A DNA stretch of 64,000 bases from Mesorhizobium loti (GCF_013170705.1 NZ_CP033334.1:2767501-2831500); one strand, 5' to 3'. Shown: positions 8,619-17,669, counted from the stretch's first letter. Notes: generated from the sequence alone by a model not told the origin. Made by a program: numbers and translations.

Positions 8619-9740
8619 ATGACACGTTTCAAGACAATAGCCGGGGCTTTCACGGCGGCATTGCTAGCCACCAGTCTCTACACCGCGTCGCCCGCCTTCG
8701 CCGACCCGGATTCCGCACTTGCCGAACTGCAGAAGACGGTGCTCTCCAAGGGCCCGAACGGCGAAACCCCGGCATCGGCGGCATCCATCAAGCTGACCGA
8801 TGAGGAACTGGCAAAGATCAAGGACATGAAGGCGACGGCGGCGATCGTCATGCACTATGGCGGCAATGACTGGTCACGTGCGCAGGTCGCCGGCCTCAAG
8901 GATCAGTTCGGCAAGATGGGCATCGACGTGATCGCCACCACCGATGCCGGCTTCAAACCGGAAAAGCAGGTCGCCGACCTCGAAACGGTGATGGCGCAGA
9001 ATCCGAAGATCATCGTTTCGATCCCGACCGATCCTTCGGCGACGGCCTCCGCCTACAAGGCTGTCGCCGACAAGGGCGTGAAGCTGGTGTTCATGGACAA
9101 CGTGCCGAGCGGCTTCGTCGCCGGCAAGGATTATGTCTCAGTCGTCTCCGCCGATAATTACGGCAATGGTGTCGCGGCGGCGCATCTGATGGCCAAGGCG
9201 TTGGGCGGCAAGGGCGACATTGGCCTGGTTTTCCACGCTGCCGATTTCTTCGTCACCAAGCAGCGCTACGACGGCTTCAAGAAAACGATCGCCGACAACT
9301 ATCCCGACATCAAGATCGTCGCCGAACAAGGCATTGGCGGCCCGGACTTCACCGGCGACGCCGACAAGGCGGCCTCGGCAATCCTCACCTCCCACCCGAC
9401 CATCAATGGCATCTGGGCCGTGTGGGACGTGCCGGCTGAAGGCGTTATCTCGGCGGCACGCACCGCCGGTCGCGATGACCTCGTCATCACCACTTGCGAC
9501 CTCGGCGAAAACGTCGCCATCAATATGGCCAGCGGCGGCTTCGTGAAGGGCCTCGGTGCCCAGCGTCCTTTCGACCAGGGCGTCACCGAAGCCTTGCTCG
9601 CCGGCTACGGCCTGCTCGGCAAGGAGGCACCGGCTTTCGTCGCCTTGCCGGCACTCCCGGTCACCAAGGACTCACTGCTGGAAGGCTGGAAGGCCGTCTA
9701 TCACACCGAAGCGACCGACAAGATCAAGAGCAGCATGTAG
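8619..9740 (+). CDS. Sugar ABC transporter periplasmic substrate-binding protein
   Basis: A 373-residue ribose/xylose-type binding protein (Peripla_BP_4). The start at MTRFKTIAG follows GGAGGAG and gives a good signal peptide cleaved after SPAFA; a longer reading from 8574 would spoil the leader. Mature features include VMHYGGNDW, DNVPSGFVAGKDYVSVVS, WAVWDVPAEG and GLGAQRPFDQGV. It delivers sugar to the ATPase and permease encoded after the next gene. A strong hairpin with a T run follows the stop and should keep binding-protein mRNA more abundant than the rest. Closely related to the leaderless protein at 4977-6005. Confidence 0.93.
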   Translation: MTRFKTIAGAFTAALLATSLYTASPAFADPDSALAELQKTVLSKGPNGETPASAASIKLTDEELAKIKDMKATAAIVMHYGGNDWSRAQVAGLKDQFGKMGIDVIATTDAGFKPEKQVADLETVMAQNPKIIVSIPTDPSATASAYKAVADKGVKLVFMDNVPSGFVAGKDYVSVVSADNYGNGVAAAHLMAKALGGKGDIGLVFHAADFFVTKQRYDGFKKTIADNYPDIKIVAEQGIGGPDFTGDADKAASAILTSHPTINGIWAVWDVPAEGVISAARTAGRDDLVITTCDLGENVAINMASGGFVKGLGAQRPFDQGVTEALLAGYGLLGKEAPAFVALPALPVTKDSLLEGWKAVYHTEATDKIKSSM

Positions 9741-9747
9741 CGCGCCC

Positions 9748-9783
9748 GCGGCCGGCGCCCTCTCTGCCGGCCGCACCTTTTTT
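9748..9783 (+). terminator. Rho-independent terminator/attenuator after binding-protein gene
   Basis: A perfect 9-bp stem GCGGCCGGC (9748-9756) pairs with GCCGGCCGC (9766-9774) around a 9-nt loop and is followed after three bases by six T residues. It lies between the binding-protein gene and downstream operon genes, so partial read-through is expected. Confidence 0.8.
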
Positions 9784-9803
9784 CAATTCGACAGGAGACC
9801 ATC

Positions 9804-10973
9804 ATGACCAGGACGCTCAACGTGGCGATGATCGGCGGCGGCTTCATGGGCAAGGCCCATGCGCTTGCCTACGCGGCAATGCCGATGTTCTTCTGGCCGG
9901 CCCCCGCCATTCCCGTACGCAAGGTGGTGGTAGACGTCACCGAGGCGTTGGCCGACGAAGGCCGCCGCCGCTACGGGTTCGAGGAATCATCGGCCGACTG
10001 GCGCGCGGTGGTAAAGCGGCCTGACATCGACGTCATCGATATCGTGACCCCGAACGACAGCCATGCGGCGATCGCGATCGCGGCCGCCGAGGCCGGCAAG
10101 CACATCATCTGTGAGAAGCCGCTGGCGCGCGGCGGCGACGAGGCAAAGACCATGCTGGACGCGGTCAACAAGGCCGGCGTCATCCACATGGTCGCCTTCA
10201 ACTACCGCCGCACGCCGGCAGTGGCGCTGGCCCGCCAGTACATAGAAGAGGGGCGTATCGGCACCATCCTGAACTTCCGCGGCACCTATCTGCAGGACTG
10301 GTCGGCCGATCCGGATTCGCCTCTGTCCTGGCGCTTCCAGAAGAAGATCGCCGGGTCGGGTTCGATCGGCGACATCGGCACCCACGTCGTCGACCTTGCC
10401 CGCTATCTGGTCGGCGAGATCGCCGAGGTCAGCGCGCTGGTGCGCACCTACAACAAGACGCGGCCGATCCAGCGCGGCAATCTCGACAGGCTGGGTGCAG
10501 CCGAGAAGAACATTGGCGCCGAACGCGCCGAAGTCGATGTCGACGACGAGGTGGTGACGCTGCTGAAATTCGCCGATGGCGCCATCGGCTCGCTGGAGGC
10601 GACCCGCAACGCCTATGGCCGCAACAATTTCATCACCTTCGAGATCCACGGCACCAAGGGCTCCATTGCTTTCAACTACGAACGGCGCGACGAATTGCAG
10701 GTGATGTTCGCCGATGACCCTGCCGATGCTCGCGGCTTCAGGACCGTCTATTCCGGTCCGGCGCATCCCTATGGGGCCGGACTGTGGCCGATCCCGGCGC
10801 TCGGCATCGGCTATTCAGAAACCAAGATCGTCGAGTGCTTCGATTTCTTCTCGGCCATCGTCTCGGGCAGACAACCTTCGCCGAATTTCGAGGATGGCTA
10901 CAAGACGGAGCGGGTCGCCGACGCGCTGATCGAATCGGGCGAAAGCGGCCAGTGGACCAAGGTACGGTCATGA
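9804..10973 (+). CDS. Gfo/Idh/MocA family NAD(P)-dependent oxidoreductase
   Basis: A 389-residue dehydrogenase with an N-terminal Rossmann fold (MIGGGFMGKAHALAY), the VTPNDSHAA segment, the family's EKPLAR motif with the conserved Lys near residue 100, and a C-terminal substrate domain with GDIGTHVVDLARYLVG. Such enzymes oxidise sugars or inositols or reduce keto-sugars with NAD(P). It begins 20 nt after the T run of the attenuator and overlaps the ATPase gene by four bases (ATGA). With the second family member at 13835 it probably carries out consecutive or opposite redox steps on the imported sugar. Confidence 0.92.
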   Translation: MTRTLNVAMIGGGFMGKAHALAYAAMPMFFWPAPAIPVRKVVVDVTEALADEGRRRYGFEESSADWRAVVKRPDIDVIDIVTPNDSHAAIAIAAAEAGKHIICEKPLARGGDEAKTMLDAVNKAGVIHMVAFNYRRTPAVALARQYIEEGRIGTILNFRGTYLQDWSADPDSPLSWRFQKKIAGSGSIGDIGTHVVDLARYLVGEIAEVSALVRTYNKTRPIQRGNLDRLGAAEKNIGAERAEVDVDDEVVTLLKFADGAIGSLEATRNAYGRNNFITFEIHGTKGSIAFNYERRDELQVMFADDPADARGFRTVYSGPAHPYGAGLWPIPALGIGYSETKIVECFDFFSAIVSGRQPSPNFEDGYKTERVADALIESGESGQWTKVRS

Positions 10974-12556
10974 CCTCAGCGACGCCTGTTCATGCGGTTG
11001 AGATGAAGGGCGTCACCAAATCCTTCGGCGGCGTCAAGGCGCTGGTCGACGTCGACCTGCAGGTGGAGAAAGGCGAAATCCATGCGCTGCTGGGCGGCAA
11101 CGGCGCCGGCAAGTCGACCATCCTGAAAGTGCTGAACGGCGTGCATGTGCCCGATAGTGGCACCATTCTCGTCGACGGCAAGCCACTGACGGAGATCTCG
11201 CCCGAGGCCTCGCGCCGGGCGGGCATCGCCATGATCTTCCAGGAAATGAGCTTGATCCCGACATTGACCGTGGCACAGAACGTCTTTCTGAACCGCGAAG
11301 CCAAGGGCGCGTTCGGCCTGATCGACGACCTCGCCGCCGAAAGGCGCGCCAGGGAGCTGTTCGAGATGCTGCAGGTCGAGGTCGATCCGAAGGCGACGGT
11401 CGGCAATCTGGGCGCCGGCCAGCGACAGCTGACCGAAATCGTCAAGGCGATCTCGCAGAACGCCAGGGTCCTGGTGCTGGACGAACCATCCACGGCGCTG
11501 GCGGTGTCCGATGTCGAGCGGCTCTTCACCTTCCTGCGCAAGCTGAGATCGGAAGGCGTGGCCATCATCTATGTCTCGCACCGCATGGATGAGATCGCCC
11601 GCATCGCCGACCGCGCTACCATCCTGCGCGATGGCCGCCACGTCATCACCGCACCGCTGTCGGAATTGCCGATCGAGGCGATGATCGAGCACATCGTCGG
11701 CAAACGCTCGCGCGGCCTGTCGGATGTGGTGCGCGGCGAATCGAACATCGGCAAGCCGCTCCTTGAGCTTGACAATGTTTCGGGAGCCCTGAAGCCCAGG
11801 AATGCCAGCTTTGTCGTCCACAGCGGCGAGGTTGTCGGCCTCGCCGGTCTGCTCGGCTCCGGTCGTTCGGCGATCGCGCGCGTCATTGCCGGCATCGACC
11901 CAATCGTTGAGGGAGAGATCCGCATTGCCGGCAGGCCGGTCGCGATCATCAGGCCAAGCGATGCCATCGAGGCCGGCGTGGCGCTGGTGCCGGAGGATCG
12001 GCTGCGCCAGGGCGTCATCGCCGAGCATTCGGTCGCTTCCAACATGACGCTCGCCGTGCTCGACCGGCTGAGCAGCAAGACGTTCGTGTCGACGAAGAAG
12101 GTACGCGACGTGACCGACGGCCAGATCGCAAGACTGCGCGTCAAGACAGCTTCGCGCGACAGCGCGGTGCGCACGCTTTCGGGCGGCAATCAGCAGAAGG
12201 TCGTTATCGGCAAATGGCTGTCGACCGAACCTGAAATCCTTGTCCTCGACGAGCCGACCTCCGGCATCGACATCGGCTCGAAGTCGGAGATCATCATGCT
12301 GGTGCGCGAACTCGCCAAGGCCGGCAAGGCAATCATCATGATCTCCTCCGAGCTGTCCGAGATGCTGTCGGCCTGCGATCGCATCATCGTCATCTCGGAA
12401 GGCCGTGTCATGGATGATATCAGCCGCGGCGATCTCGACGATCCGTCGGCGCCCAAGGACGATCCGATCGCGCGGCTGCAGGCGGCCGAGCGCAAGTTGC
12501 AGATCGTCATCCAGAACGCTCTGACCAAGAGCCAGGGAGGAACACATGTCCACTAG
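10970..12556 (+). CDS. Sugar ABC transporter ATP-binding protein (RbsA/MglA type, two ABC domains)
   Basis: A 528-residue fused double ATPase. The first domain has Walker A GGNGAGKST and Walker B VLVLDEPSTAL, with a deviant signature LGAGQRQL. The second has a degenerate Walker A (GLLGSGRS), a canonical LSGGNQQKV signature and ILVLDEPTSGID, the asymmetry normal for RbsA-type proteins. The start ATG overlaps the preceding stop by four bases, and the end overlaps the permease start by 11 bases. It energises the importer formed with the permease at 12546 and the binding protein at 8619. Confidence 0.95.
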   Translation: MTSATPVHAVEMKGVTKSFGGVKALVDVDLQVEKGEIHALLGGNGAGKSTILKVLNGVHVPDSGTILVDGKPLTEISPEASRRAGIAMIFQEMSLIPTLTVAQNVFLNREAKGAFGLIDDLAAERRARELFEMLQVEVDPKATVGNLGAGQRQLTEIVKAISQNARVLVLDEPSTALAVSDVERLFTFLRKLRSEGVAIIYVSHRMDEIARIADRATILRDGRHVITAPLSELPIEAMIEHIVGKRSRGLSDVVRGESNIGKPLLELDNVSGALKPRNASFVVHSGEVVGLAGLLGSGRSAIARVIAGIDPIVEGEIRIAGRPVAIIRPSDAIEAGVALVPEDRLRQGVIAEHSVASNMTLAVLDRLSSKTFVSTKKVRDVTDGQIARLRVKTASRDSAVRTLSGGNQQKVVIGKWLSTEPEILVLDEPTSGIDIGSKSEIIMLVRELAKAGKAIIMISSELSEMLSACDRIIVISEGRVMDDISRGDLDDPSAPKDDPIARLQAAERKLQIVIQNALTKSQGGTHVH

Positions 12557-13520
12557 CCAGCCTGCCGGATCGACGTCCTCGCTCACGGCGAGGCTTGGCC
12601 TCACCAACTGGCGGCAGAATATCATCTACATCGGCTTCGTCGTGATCTTCGTCATTTTCGCGGTCACGCTGTTCGACAAAGGCTTCCTCAACCCCAACAA
12701 CCTGCTCAACATCGTGCGTCAGACGGCAATGATCGCGGTGATGGCGATCGCCATGACCTATGTGCTGTCGGCCGGCGAGATCGACCTGTCCGTTGGGGCG
12801 GTGGCGGGACTGGCCTCGGTGACGACGGCAATGGCAATCGACGCCGGCGGACCGCTCACCGGTGTGATGGCCGGTCTCGCCACCGGTGTCATCGTCGGCA
12901 CTTTCAATGGCCTGTTGACGACGCGGATCGGCATTCCGTCCTTCCTCACCACGCTGGCCATGATGGGCATTGCCACTGGCACCGCCATGTGGATCAGCGA
13001 TACGGCGGCGGTGCCGATCATCTCGAAGAGCTATTCCTGGATTTTTGGCGGCGGCAATGTTGGGCCGGTGCCGGTGCTGCTGATCTGGATGCTGGTGCTG
13101 GGCGCTGTCGGCCATGTCGTGCTGAGGCGAACGAGCTTCGGCCGGCGCGTGCTGGCCACCGGTGGCGGCGAGATCGCGGCGCGCTATTCCGGCATCGACA
13201 CCAAGTCGATCAAATTCCGTGTCCTCATCATCTCGGCCATGGCGGCGGCACTGGCCGGCATGCTCTACGCCGGTCGGCTGCAATCCGGACGCTTCCAGCT
13301 CGGCCAGGGCGACGAATTGTCGGTCATCGCCGCGGCGGTGCTTGGCGGCACCAGCCTGTTCGGCGGTTCCGGCACGGTGATCGGCACGATTGTCGGCGCG
13401 CTGATGATCGGTCTCATCAACAATGGCCTGATCCTGATGGGGCTGGAGTTCAGCCAGCAGCTGATCGCGCGCGGCGCCATCATCATCCTTGCCGTTGCAC
13501 TCAGCCAGGGGAGAAAGTGA
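12546..13520 (+). CDS. Sugar ABC transporter permease (RbsC type)
   Basis: A 324-residue inner-membrane permease of the BPD_transp_2 family with many hydrophobic segments. Family features include FLNPNNLLNIVRQTA, YVLSAGEIDLSVGA, GIPSFLTTLAMMGIATG and GTSLFGGSGTVIGTIVGAL. The SD (GGGAGGA) lies inside the end of the ATPase gene, so coupling is expected. It is a single-gene permease that would act as a homodimer with the ATPase at 10970. Confidence 0.95.
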   Translation: MSTSQPAGSTSSLTARLGLTNWRQNIIYIGFVVIFVIFAVTLFDKGFLNPNNLLNIVRQTAMIAVMAIAMTYVLSAGEIDLSVGAVAGLASVTTAMAIDAGGPLTGVMAGLATGVIVGTFNGLLTTRIGIPSFLTTLAMMGIATGTAMWISDTAAVPIISKSYSWIFGGGNVGPVPVLLIWMLVLGAVGHVVLRRTSFGRRVLATGGGEIAARYSGIDTKSIKFRVLIISAMAAALAGMLYAGRLQSGRFQLGQGDELSVIAAAVLGGTSLFGGSGTVIGTIVGALMIGLINNGLILMGLEFSQQLIARGAIIILAVALSQGRK

Positions 13521-13521
13521 T

Positions 13522-13830
13522 ATGACGGTTCCCTACACGGTCATCGGCACTGTCGTTGCCAAACCCGAAACACGCGAGGAACTGCAGGAAATCCTGTCGG
13601 GCTTCGTCGCGCCGACACGGGCCGAGGAGGGCTGCATCAATTATGATTTTCATGTCGACCCTGCCGACCCTTGCGTGTTCATGTTCTACGAGAACTGGCG
13701 CTCGAAGGACGATCTCGACCGGCATCTGGCGATGCCCCACCTGAAGCCGCTGTTTGGGCGCCTCGACGACCTCGTCGCACGGCCGGTCGATGTCCGTCGC
13801 TTCGTCATGCTAAGCCAGATGGCGAAGTAA
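13522..13830 (+). CDS. Antibiotic-biosynthesis-monooxygenase-fold small protein (putative quinol monooxygenase)
   Basis: A 102-residue protein with the ABM dimeric ferredoxin-like fold: YTVIGTVVAKPETREEL, the EEGCINYDFHVDPADP segment, FMFYENWRSKDDLDRH and HLKPLFG are all typical of YgiN-like members. ATG at 13522 follows GGGAG. It begins next to the permease stop and is followed after 4 bp by an oxidoreductase, so it belongs to the sugar operon. Members of this fold are cofactor-free oxygenases or simple ligand-binding proteins; which applies here is unknown. Confidence 0.85.
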   Translation: MTVPYTVIGTVVAKPETREELQEILSGFVAPTRAEEGCINYDFHVDPADPCVFMFYENWRSKDDLDRHLAMPHLKPLFGRLDDLVARPVDVRRFVMLSQMAK

Positions 13831-13834
13831 ACCC

Positions 13835-15013
13835 ATGAGCAATCGTTTCGAACCCATTCGTCTGGGCATGGTGGGTGGCGGGCAGGGCGCCTTCATCGGC
13901 GCGGTGCATCGCATCGCGGCGCGCATGGACAATGATTTCGTGCTGGTCGCGGGCGCCCTGTCGTCCGATCCGGCGTGTGCCAAGGCGTCGGCGGTCGAAC
14001 TCGGCCTCGATCCGGAGCGCAGCTACGCGTCCTATGCCGAGATGGCCAAGGCCGAGGCGAAACGCCCCGACGGCATCGAGGCGGTGGCGATCGTCACGCC
14101 CAACAACGTGCACGTGCCTGCAGCCAAGGCCTTTCTCGAGGCCGGCATCCACGTCATCTGCGACAAGCCGCTGGCAACGACACTGGCCGAAGCGAAGAAG
14201 CTGGCGGCGATCGTCGAGAAGACCGGCAAGGTGTTCGTGCTCACCCACAATTACACCGCCTATCCGATGGTGCGGCAGGCGCGCGAAATGGTGGCCAAGG
14301 GCGTGCTCGGCGACATCCGCATCGTGCAATCGGAGTACCCGCAGGACTGGCTGACCGAGGACCTTGCCGCGACAGGCCAGAAGCAGGCGTCATGGCGAGG
14401 CGATCCCAAGCAGGCGGGCGCCGGCGGCGCGCTGGGCGACATCGGCACGCATGCCTACAATCTCGCCCGCTTCGTTTCCGGACTGGAGCTGGATTCGCTG
14501 TCGGCCGATCTCGACGCCTTCGTGCCGGGGCGGCAGCTTGACGACAATGTCAACGTCATGCTGCGCTTCAAGGCGCCGGGCAAGGCGCATCCGGCCAAGG
14601 GCATGATCTGGGCCAGCCAGGTGGCGCCGGGCCACGAAAACGGGCTGAAGCTGCGCATCTATGGTTCGAAGGGCGGGCTGGAATGGGTGCAGGCCGATCC
14701 GAACTATCTCTGGTACACGCCGTTCGGCCAGCCCAAGCAGTTGATCACCCGCAATGGCGCCGGCGCGCTGCCGGTGGCGGGCCGTGTCAGCCGGGTGCCG
14801 TCGGGCCATCCCGAGGGCTATCTCGAAGGCTTCGCCAACATCTATCAGGAGGCCGCGCGCGCCATCCGCGCGGCGCGCCGCAAGGGCGGCAAGCCGGCTA
14901 GGGAGGTCGTCTTCCCGACCATCGAGGATGGCGTCGAAGGCATGGCCTTCATCGAGGCCTGCGTGAAATCGTCCAAGAAGAACGGGGCGTGGACGAGCTT
15001 GGCTCCGATCTGA
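13835..15013 (+). CDS. Gfo/Idh/MocA family oxidoreductase with DKP variant motif
   Basis: A 392-residue oxidoreductase: Rossmann motif GMVGGGQGAFIGAVHR, VTPNNVHVPA, then ICDKPLATTLAEA where the family's usual EKP reads DKP; the catalytic Lys is retained. The C-terminal domain has GDIGTHAYNLARFVSG. It is longer than many members and resembles those acting on keto-glycosides or inositols. It ends operon A; after it the sequence degenerates into gene remnants. The Glu-to-Asp change occurs in some subfamilies, so it does not by itself argue for inactivity. Confidence 0.9.
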   Translation: MSNRFEPIRLGMVGGGQGAFIGAVHRIAARMDNDFVLVAGALSSDPACAKASAVELGLDPERSYASYAEMAKAEAKRPDGIEAVAIVTPNNVHVPAAKAFLEAGIHVICDKPLATTLAEAKKLAAIVEKTGKVFVLTHNYTAYPMVRQAREMVAKGVLGDIRIVQSEYPQDWLTEDLAATGQKQASWRGDPKQAGAGGALGDIGTHAYNLARFVSGLELDSLSADLDAFVPGRQLDDNVNVMLRFKAPGKAHPAKGMIWASQVAPGHENGLKLRIYGSKGGLEWVQADPNYLWYTPFGQPKQLITRNGAGALPVAGRVSRVPSGHPEGYLEGFANIYQEAARAIRAARRKGGKPAREVVFPTIEDGVEGMAFIEACVKSSKKNGAWTSLAPI

Positions 15014-15406
15014 GATATGGTCTGCACTGCTCAGGCCCCTTGTTTGGGTTGCCGGCCATGCGAGAACATACGCATCCGCGCGTTGCTCATCGTGATCGCG
15101 ATGCTGACCTTTGGTGTGATCAGTGTTTCCCAGCTGCTGCAACTGGCCATGGTACCAGGCCAAGGCGACGCGCGTAACAGTTTTGGAATTGGCTCGGGTT
15201 GACCATCACGGCGTGGTCACGATGAGTTCGCTTCGTGTCAGCTTCAGCTCTAGGTCCAGCCGGGCTGAACGTCCGCTTTTTGACGCGGCAACACCCGTCG
15301 TTTTCACCTATGCCAGTGTGGTTAGCGCACAGACCCGCGTCCAGCTTCCGCGCAGCCCAGCGGGGTTCGACAAGGCATCCTTCAAGCGATCAAGCAGCCC
15401 TTCCGG
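15014..15406. other. Intergenic stretch without a supportable gene
   Basis: Short open frames exist, one with a hydrophobic run (RALLIVIAMLTFGVISVSQL, about 15083-15142), but none has an SD, a recognisable family or convincing length. The stretch probably belongs to the decayed region continuing to 16565. Confidence 0.4.
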
Positions 15407-15883
15407 TCATTGACCAAGCCTGCGGGCCGCGGCAGCCAGCCGGCGCACCCCTTCGTGCAGCCGCTCGGGCGCGTTGAGCGTGAAGTTGACGCGAATGGCG
15501 CGACGGTCCTCGCCGGTCACGTCGAACACGCTGCTGAGCGTGACACAGACGCCTTCCTCCAGCCCCAACCGCATCAGCTCGTCTGTGTCGAGCGATGGAT
15601 TGCGCGCCGTCGCCCAGACGAACATGCCGCCTTGCGGCTTTTCCCAGGCGAAGAGCGAGCCCAGATGTCCTTCCATCGCCTCGCACAAGGCGTCGCGGCG
15701 CGCGCGGTAGAGCGCCAGGATTTGCGGCTGAATCCGCTCGGGCAATCCGGCGTTCATGGCGTCCAGCACGAGCCGCTGGCCGAGCCCGCGGGCACATATC
15801 CGAGCCCTGTTTGGCGACGGTCAGCGCCCGGATCATCTCGGGTGCGGCGACTACCCAGCCGACACGCAAGCCCGGCGCGACCG
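15407..15883 (-). pseudogene. C-terminal remnant of a PLP-dependent aminotransferase, frameshifted
   Basis: One frame carries SVAPGLRVGWVVAAPEMI, the segment after the PLP-binding Lys of class I/MocR-like aminotransferases. After a frameshift near 15770-15800 another frame continues LDAMNAGLPERIQPQI, EKPQGGMFVWA, EEGVCVTLSSVF and IRVNFTLNAPERL to a normal C-terminus. Everything upstream of the PLP-Lys, at least half the enzyme, is missing. The break abuts, head to head, the truncated Lrp regulator, suggesting one deletion removed the 5' halves of a divergent gene pair. Confidence 0.75.
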
Positions 15884-16254
15884 ACCGTCGATCTGGCCGC
15901 GCGCGTCGGCCTGTCTCCGACACCCTGCGCGCGCCGCGTGAAACGCCTGGAGGACGGCGGTGTGATCCAGGGCTACGCTGCGCGGATCAACCCGTCCGCG
16001 ATGGGCTTGGCGATCTGTGTCATCGTCTCGGTGCGTCTGGGCAAGCAAGGCCCTGAAGGGGCCGGTGAATTCCTGCGCGAAGTCGCCAAACGGCCGGAGA
16101 TCACCGAATGCCTGCTGGGACCGGGAACATCGACTACCTGCTGCGTGTCTGGGTCAAGGACATAGCCGCGCTCCGCAACTTCATCAGCAACGTCCTGCAG
16201 TCGATCTCGTCGGTAGCCGAGACCTCCACGATGGTGGTGCTGAACCTGGACTAG
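15884..16254 (+). pseudogene. Lrp/AsnC family regulator remnant, truncated and frameshifted
   Basis: The reading starts in the HTH: VDLAARVGLSPTPCARRVKR matches the Lrp recognition helix, followed by LEDGGVIQGYAARINP and the RAM-domain start AICVIVSVRLGK. Near 16120 the frame shifts: EITECLLGPG continues in another frame as NIDYLLRVWVKDIAALRNF and a normal end VVLNLD. The first helix and start codon are absent. With the neighbouring aminotransferase relic it forms a broken regulator/target pair. Confidence 0.75.
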
Positions 16255-16261
16255 TCGTGGC

Positions 16262-16450
16262 CCGGCTGGGTGAAGCTGTATCCGATGTCGTGGCTGCAGC
16301 CGGGTATGCACTTCTCGGCGGCCGCGCGCTTCGTCATAGCGACCGTTGGGAACAGATTATGGCGAATGTGGCCGTCCGTGGTGATCCACAGGCCGACATA
16401 GGGGTCCTTGGCCCGATTGTTGGTCGCCACGCAGAAATAGCCGGCCGGAT
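16262..16450 (-). pseudogene. Remnant of an Atu4866-domain protein
   Basis: On the minus strand NNRAKDPYVGLWITTDGHIR runs into HNLF and then, after a one-base shift near 16351, PNGRYDEARG. The Atu4866 family has a closely similar block (YVGxWxTxDGHIRxxLLPNGRYDEARG). The C-terminal half is lost and no start is visible. The family name is recalled from the motif, not searched. Confidence 0.55.
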
Positions 16451-16565
16451 CCGGAACCTCCCGATCCTCGAACTTACTCCGCGCGATCCCTCGGAAAATC
16501 GGCGAGGGATGGCCCGACGACCACGCACGGAGCCGATACGTTGGCGCGTGGGGCCGACTGGTGCT

Positions 16566-17636
16566 TCAGATGACTTTTCCGCTTTCCGCGTCGAAGACGT
16601 GAAGGGCTTCGGCCGGAAACGACAGCCACAGACGGTCGCCGTCGCGCGAGGCGAAATCGGCCTTGACGATGGCGAGGATGTCGGTTCCCGCCGCGTCGAC
16701 CACCAGATGCGTCTGCGGCCCTGTCGGCTCCGCCACTTTCAGCGTGCCGGCAAGATCGCCGGCCTGGCGGTCCACGATCACACTTTCGGGCCGAATGCCC
16801 AAGACGATGCGGTTCGTCGACGAAGTGTAGGCGCGGGCCGGCAGGGCGATCTCCGAGCCATCGCCAAGCACGGCCTTGATACCCGCCGCCGTCTGGCGAA
16901 GCTCGGCCTTGACCACGTTCATTGCCGGCGAGCCGATGAAGCCGGCGACGAACAGGTTGGCCGGCCTGTTGTAAAGTTCGAGCGGCGAGCCGACCTGTTC
17001 GATGTTGCCGCCGTTGAGGACGACGATGCGGTCCGCCAGCGTCATCGCCTCGATCTGGTCGTGCGTGACATACACGGCGGTCGTGCGGACGCGATGATGC
17101 AGGAGCTTGATTTCACCGCGCATCTGCACGCGCAGTTTGGCGTCGAGATTGGACAGCGGCTCGTCGAACAGGAACACCGATGGGTTGCGCACGATGGCAC
17201 GGCCCATGGCGACGCGCTGGCGCTGGCCGCCGGACAGTTGGCCGGGCTTGCGGTGCAGGAGGTCGGAGAGGTCGAGCATGCGCGCGGCCTCCTCGACGCG
17301 GGTGGCGATCTCCGCCTTGCCCTTGCCGGAGAGCTTCAGGTTGAAGGCCATGTTCTCGGCCACCGTCATGTGCGGGTAGAGCGCATAGCTCTGGAAGACC
17401 ATCGCCACGTTGCGGTCGCGCGGGCTGTCGTCGTTGACCTTGCGCCCGTCAAGCAGGATGTCGCCGCGCGAGGCGCTCTCCAGCCCGGAGATGATGCGCA
17501 GCAGCGTCGACTTTCCGCAGCCGGAGGGGCCGACGAGCGCCACGAACTCGCCATCCCCTATGCTGAGGTTGATGCCGCGGATGATGGCGGCAGCGCCGAA
17601 TGATTTCTCGACGCCGCGCAGTTCGATGGATGCCAT
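16566..17636 (-). CDS. Sugar ABC transporter ATP-binding protein (MalK/UgpC family)
   Basis: A 356-residue ATPase with Walker A GPSGCGKST, Q-loop FQSYALYPHMTV, signature LSGGQRQRVAMGRAI, Walker B VFLFDEPLSNLD and H-loop VYVTHDQIEAMT, then a C-terminal TOBE-type regulatory domain. It is the last gene of the leftward operon B and presumably powers the importer formed by the two permeases (20310-22071) and the binding protein at 22236. A 33-bp gap separates it from the BtpA-family gene. Confidence 0.94.
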   Translation of the reverse strand: MASIELRGVEKSFGAAAIIRGINLSIGDGEFVALVGPSGCGKSTLLRIISGLESASRGDILLDGRKVNDDSPRDRNVAMVFQSYALYPHMTVAENMAFNLKLSGKGKAEIATRVEEAARMLDLSDLLHRKPGQLSGGQRQRVAMGRAIVRNPSVFLFDEPLSNLDAKLRVQMRGEIKLLHHRVRTTAVYVTHDQIEAMTLADRIVVLNGGNIEQVGSPLELYNRPANLFVAGFIGSPAMNVVKAELRQTAAGIKAVLGDGSEIALPARAYTSSTNRIVLGIRPESVIVDRQAGDLAGTLKVAEPTGPQTHLVVDAAGTDILAIVKADFASRDGDRLWLSFPAEALHVFDAESGKVI

Positions 17637-17669
17637 GGATCAGCCCCTCTCTTCCGGACCGTGTGGATG

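Noticed and set aside
10976..12625. A 549-codon open frame on the minus strand opposite the ABC ATPase
   Set aside because: The plus-strand frame has all ABC motifs; the antisense frame has none and no SD.
15017..15202. 61-codon frame with a hydrophobic stretch
   Set aside because: No SD or family; it sits in a region of decayed genes and could arise by chance.
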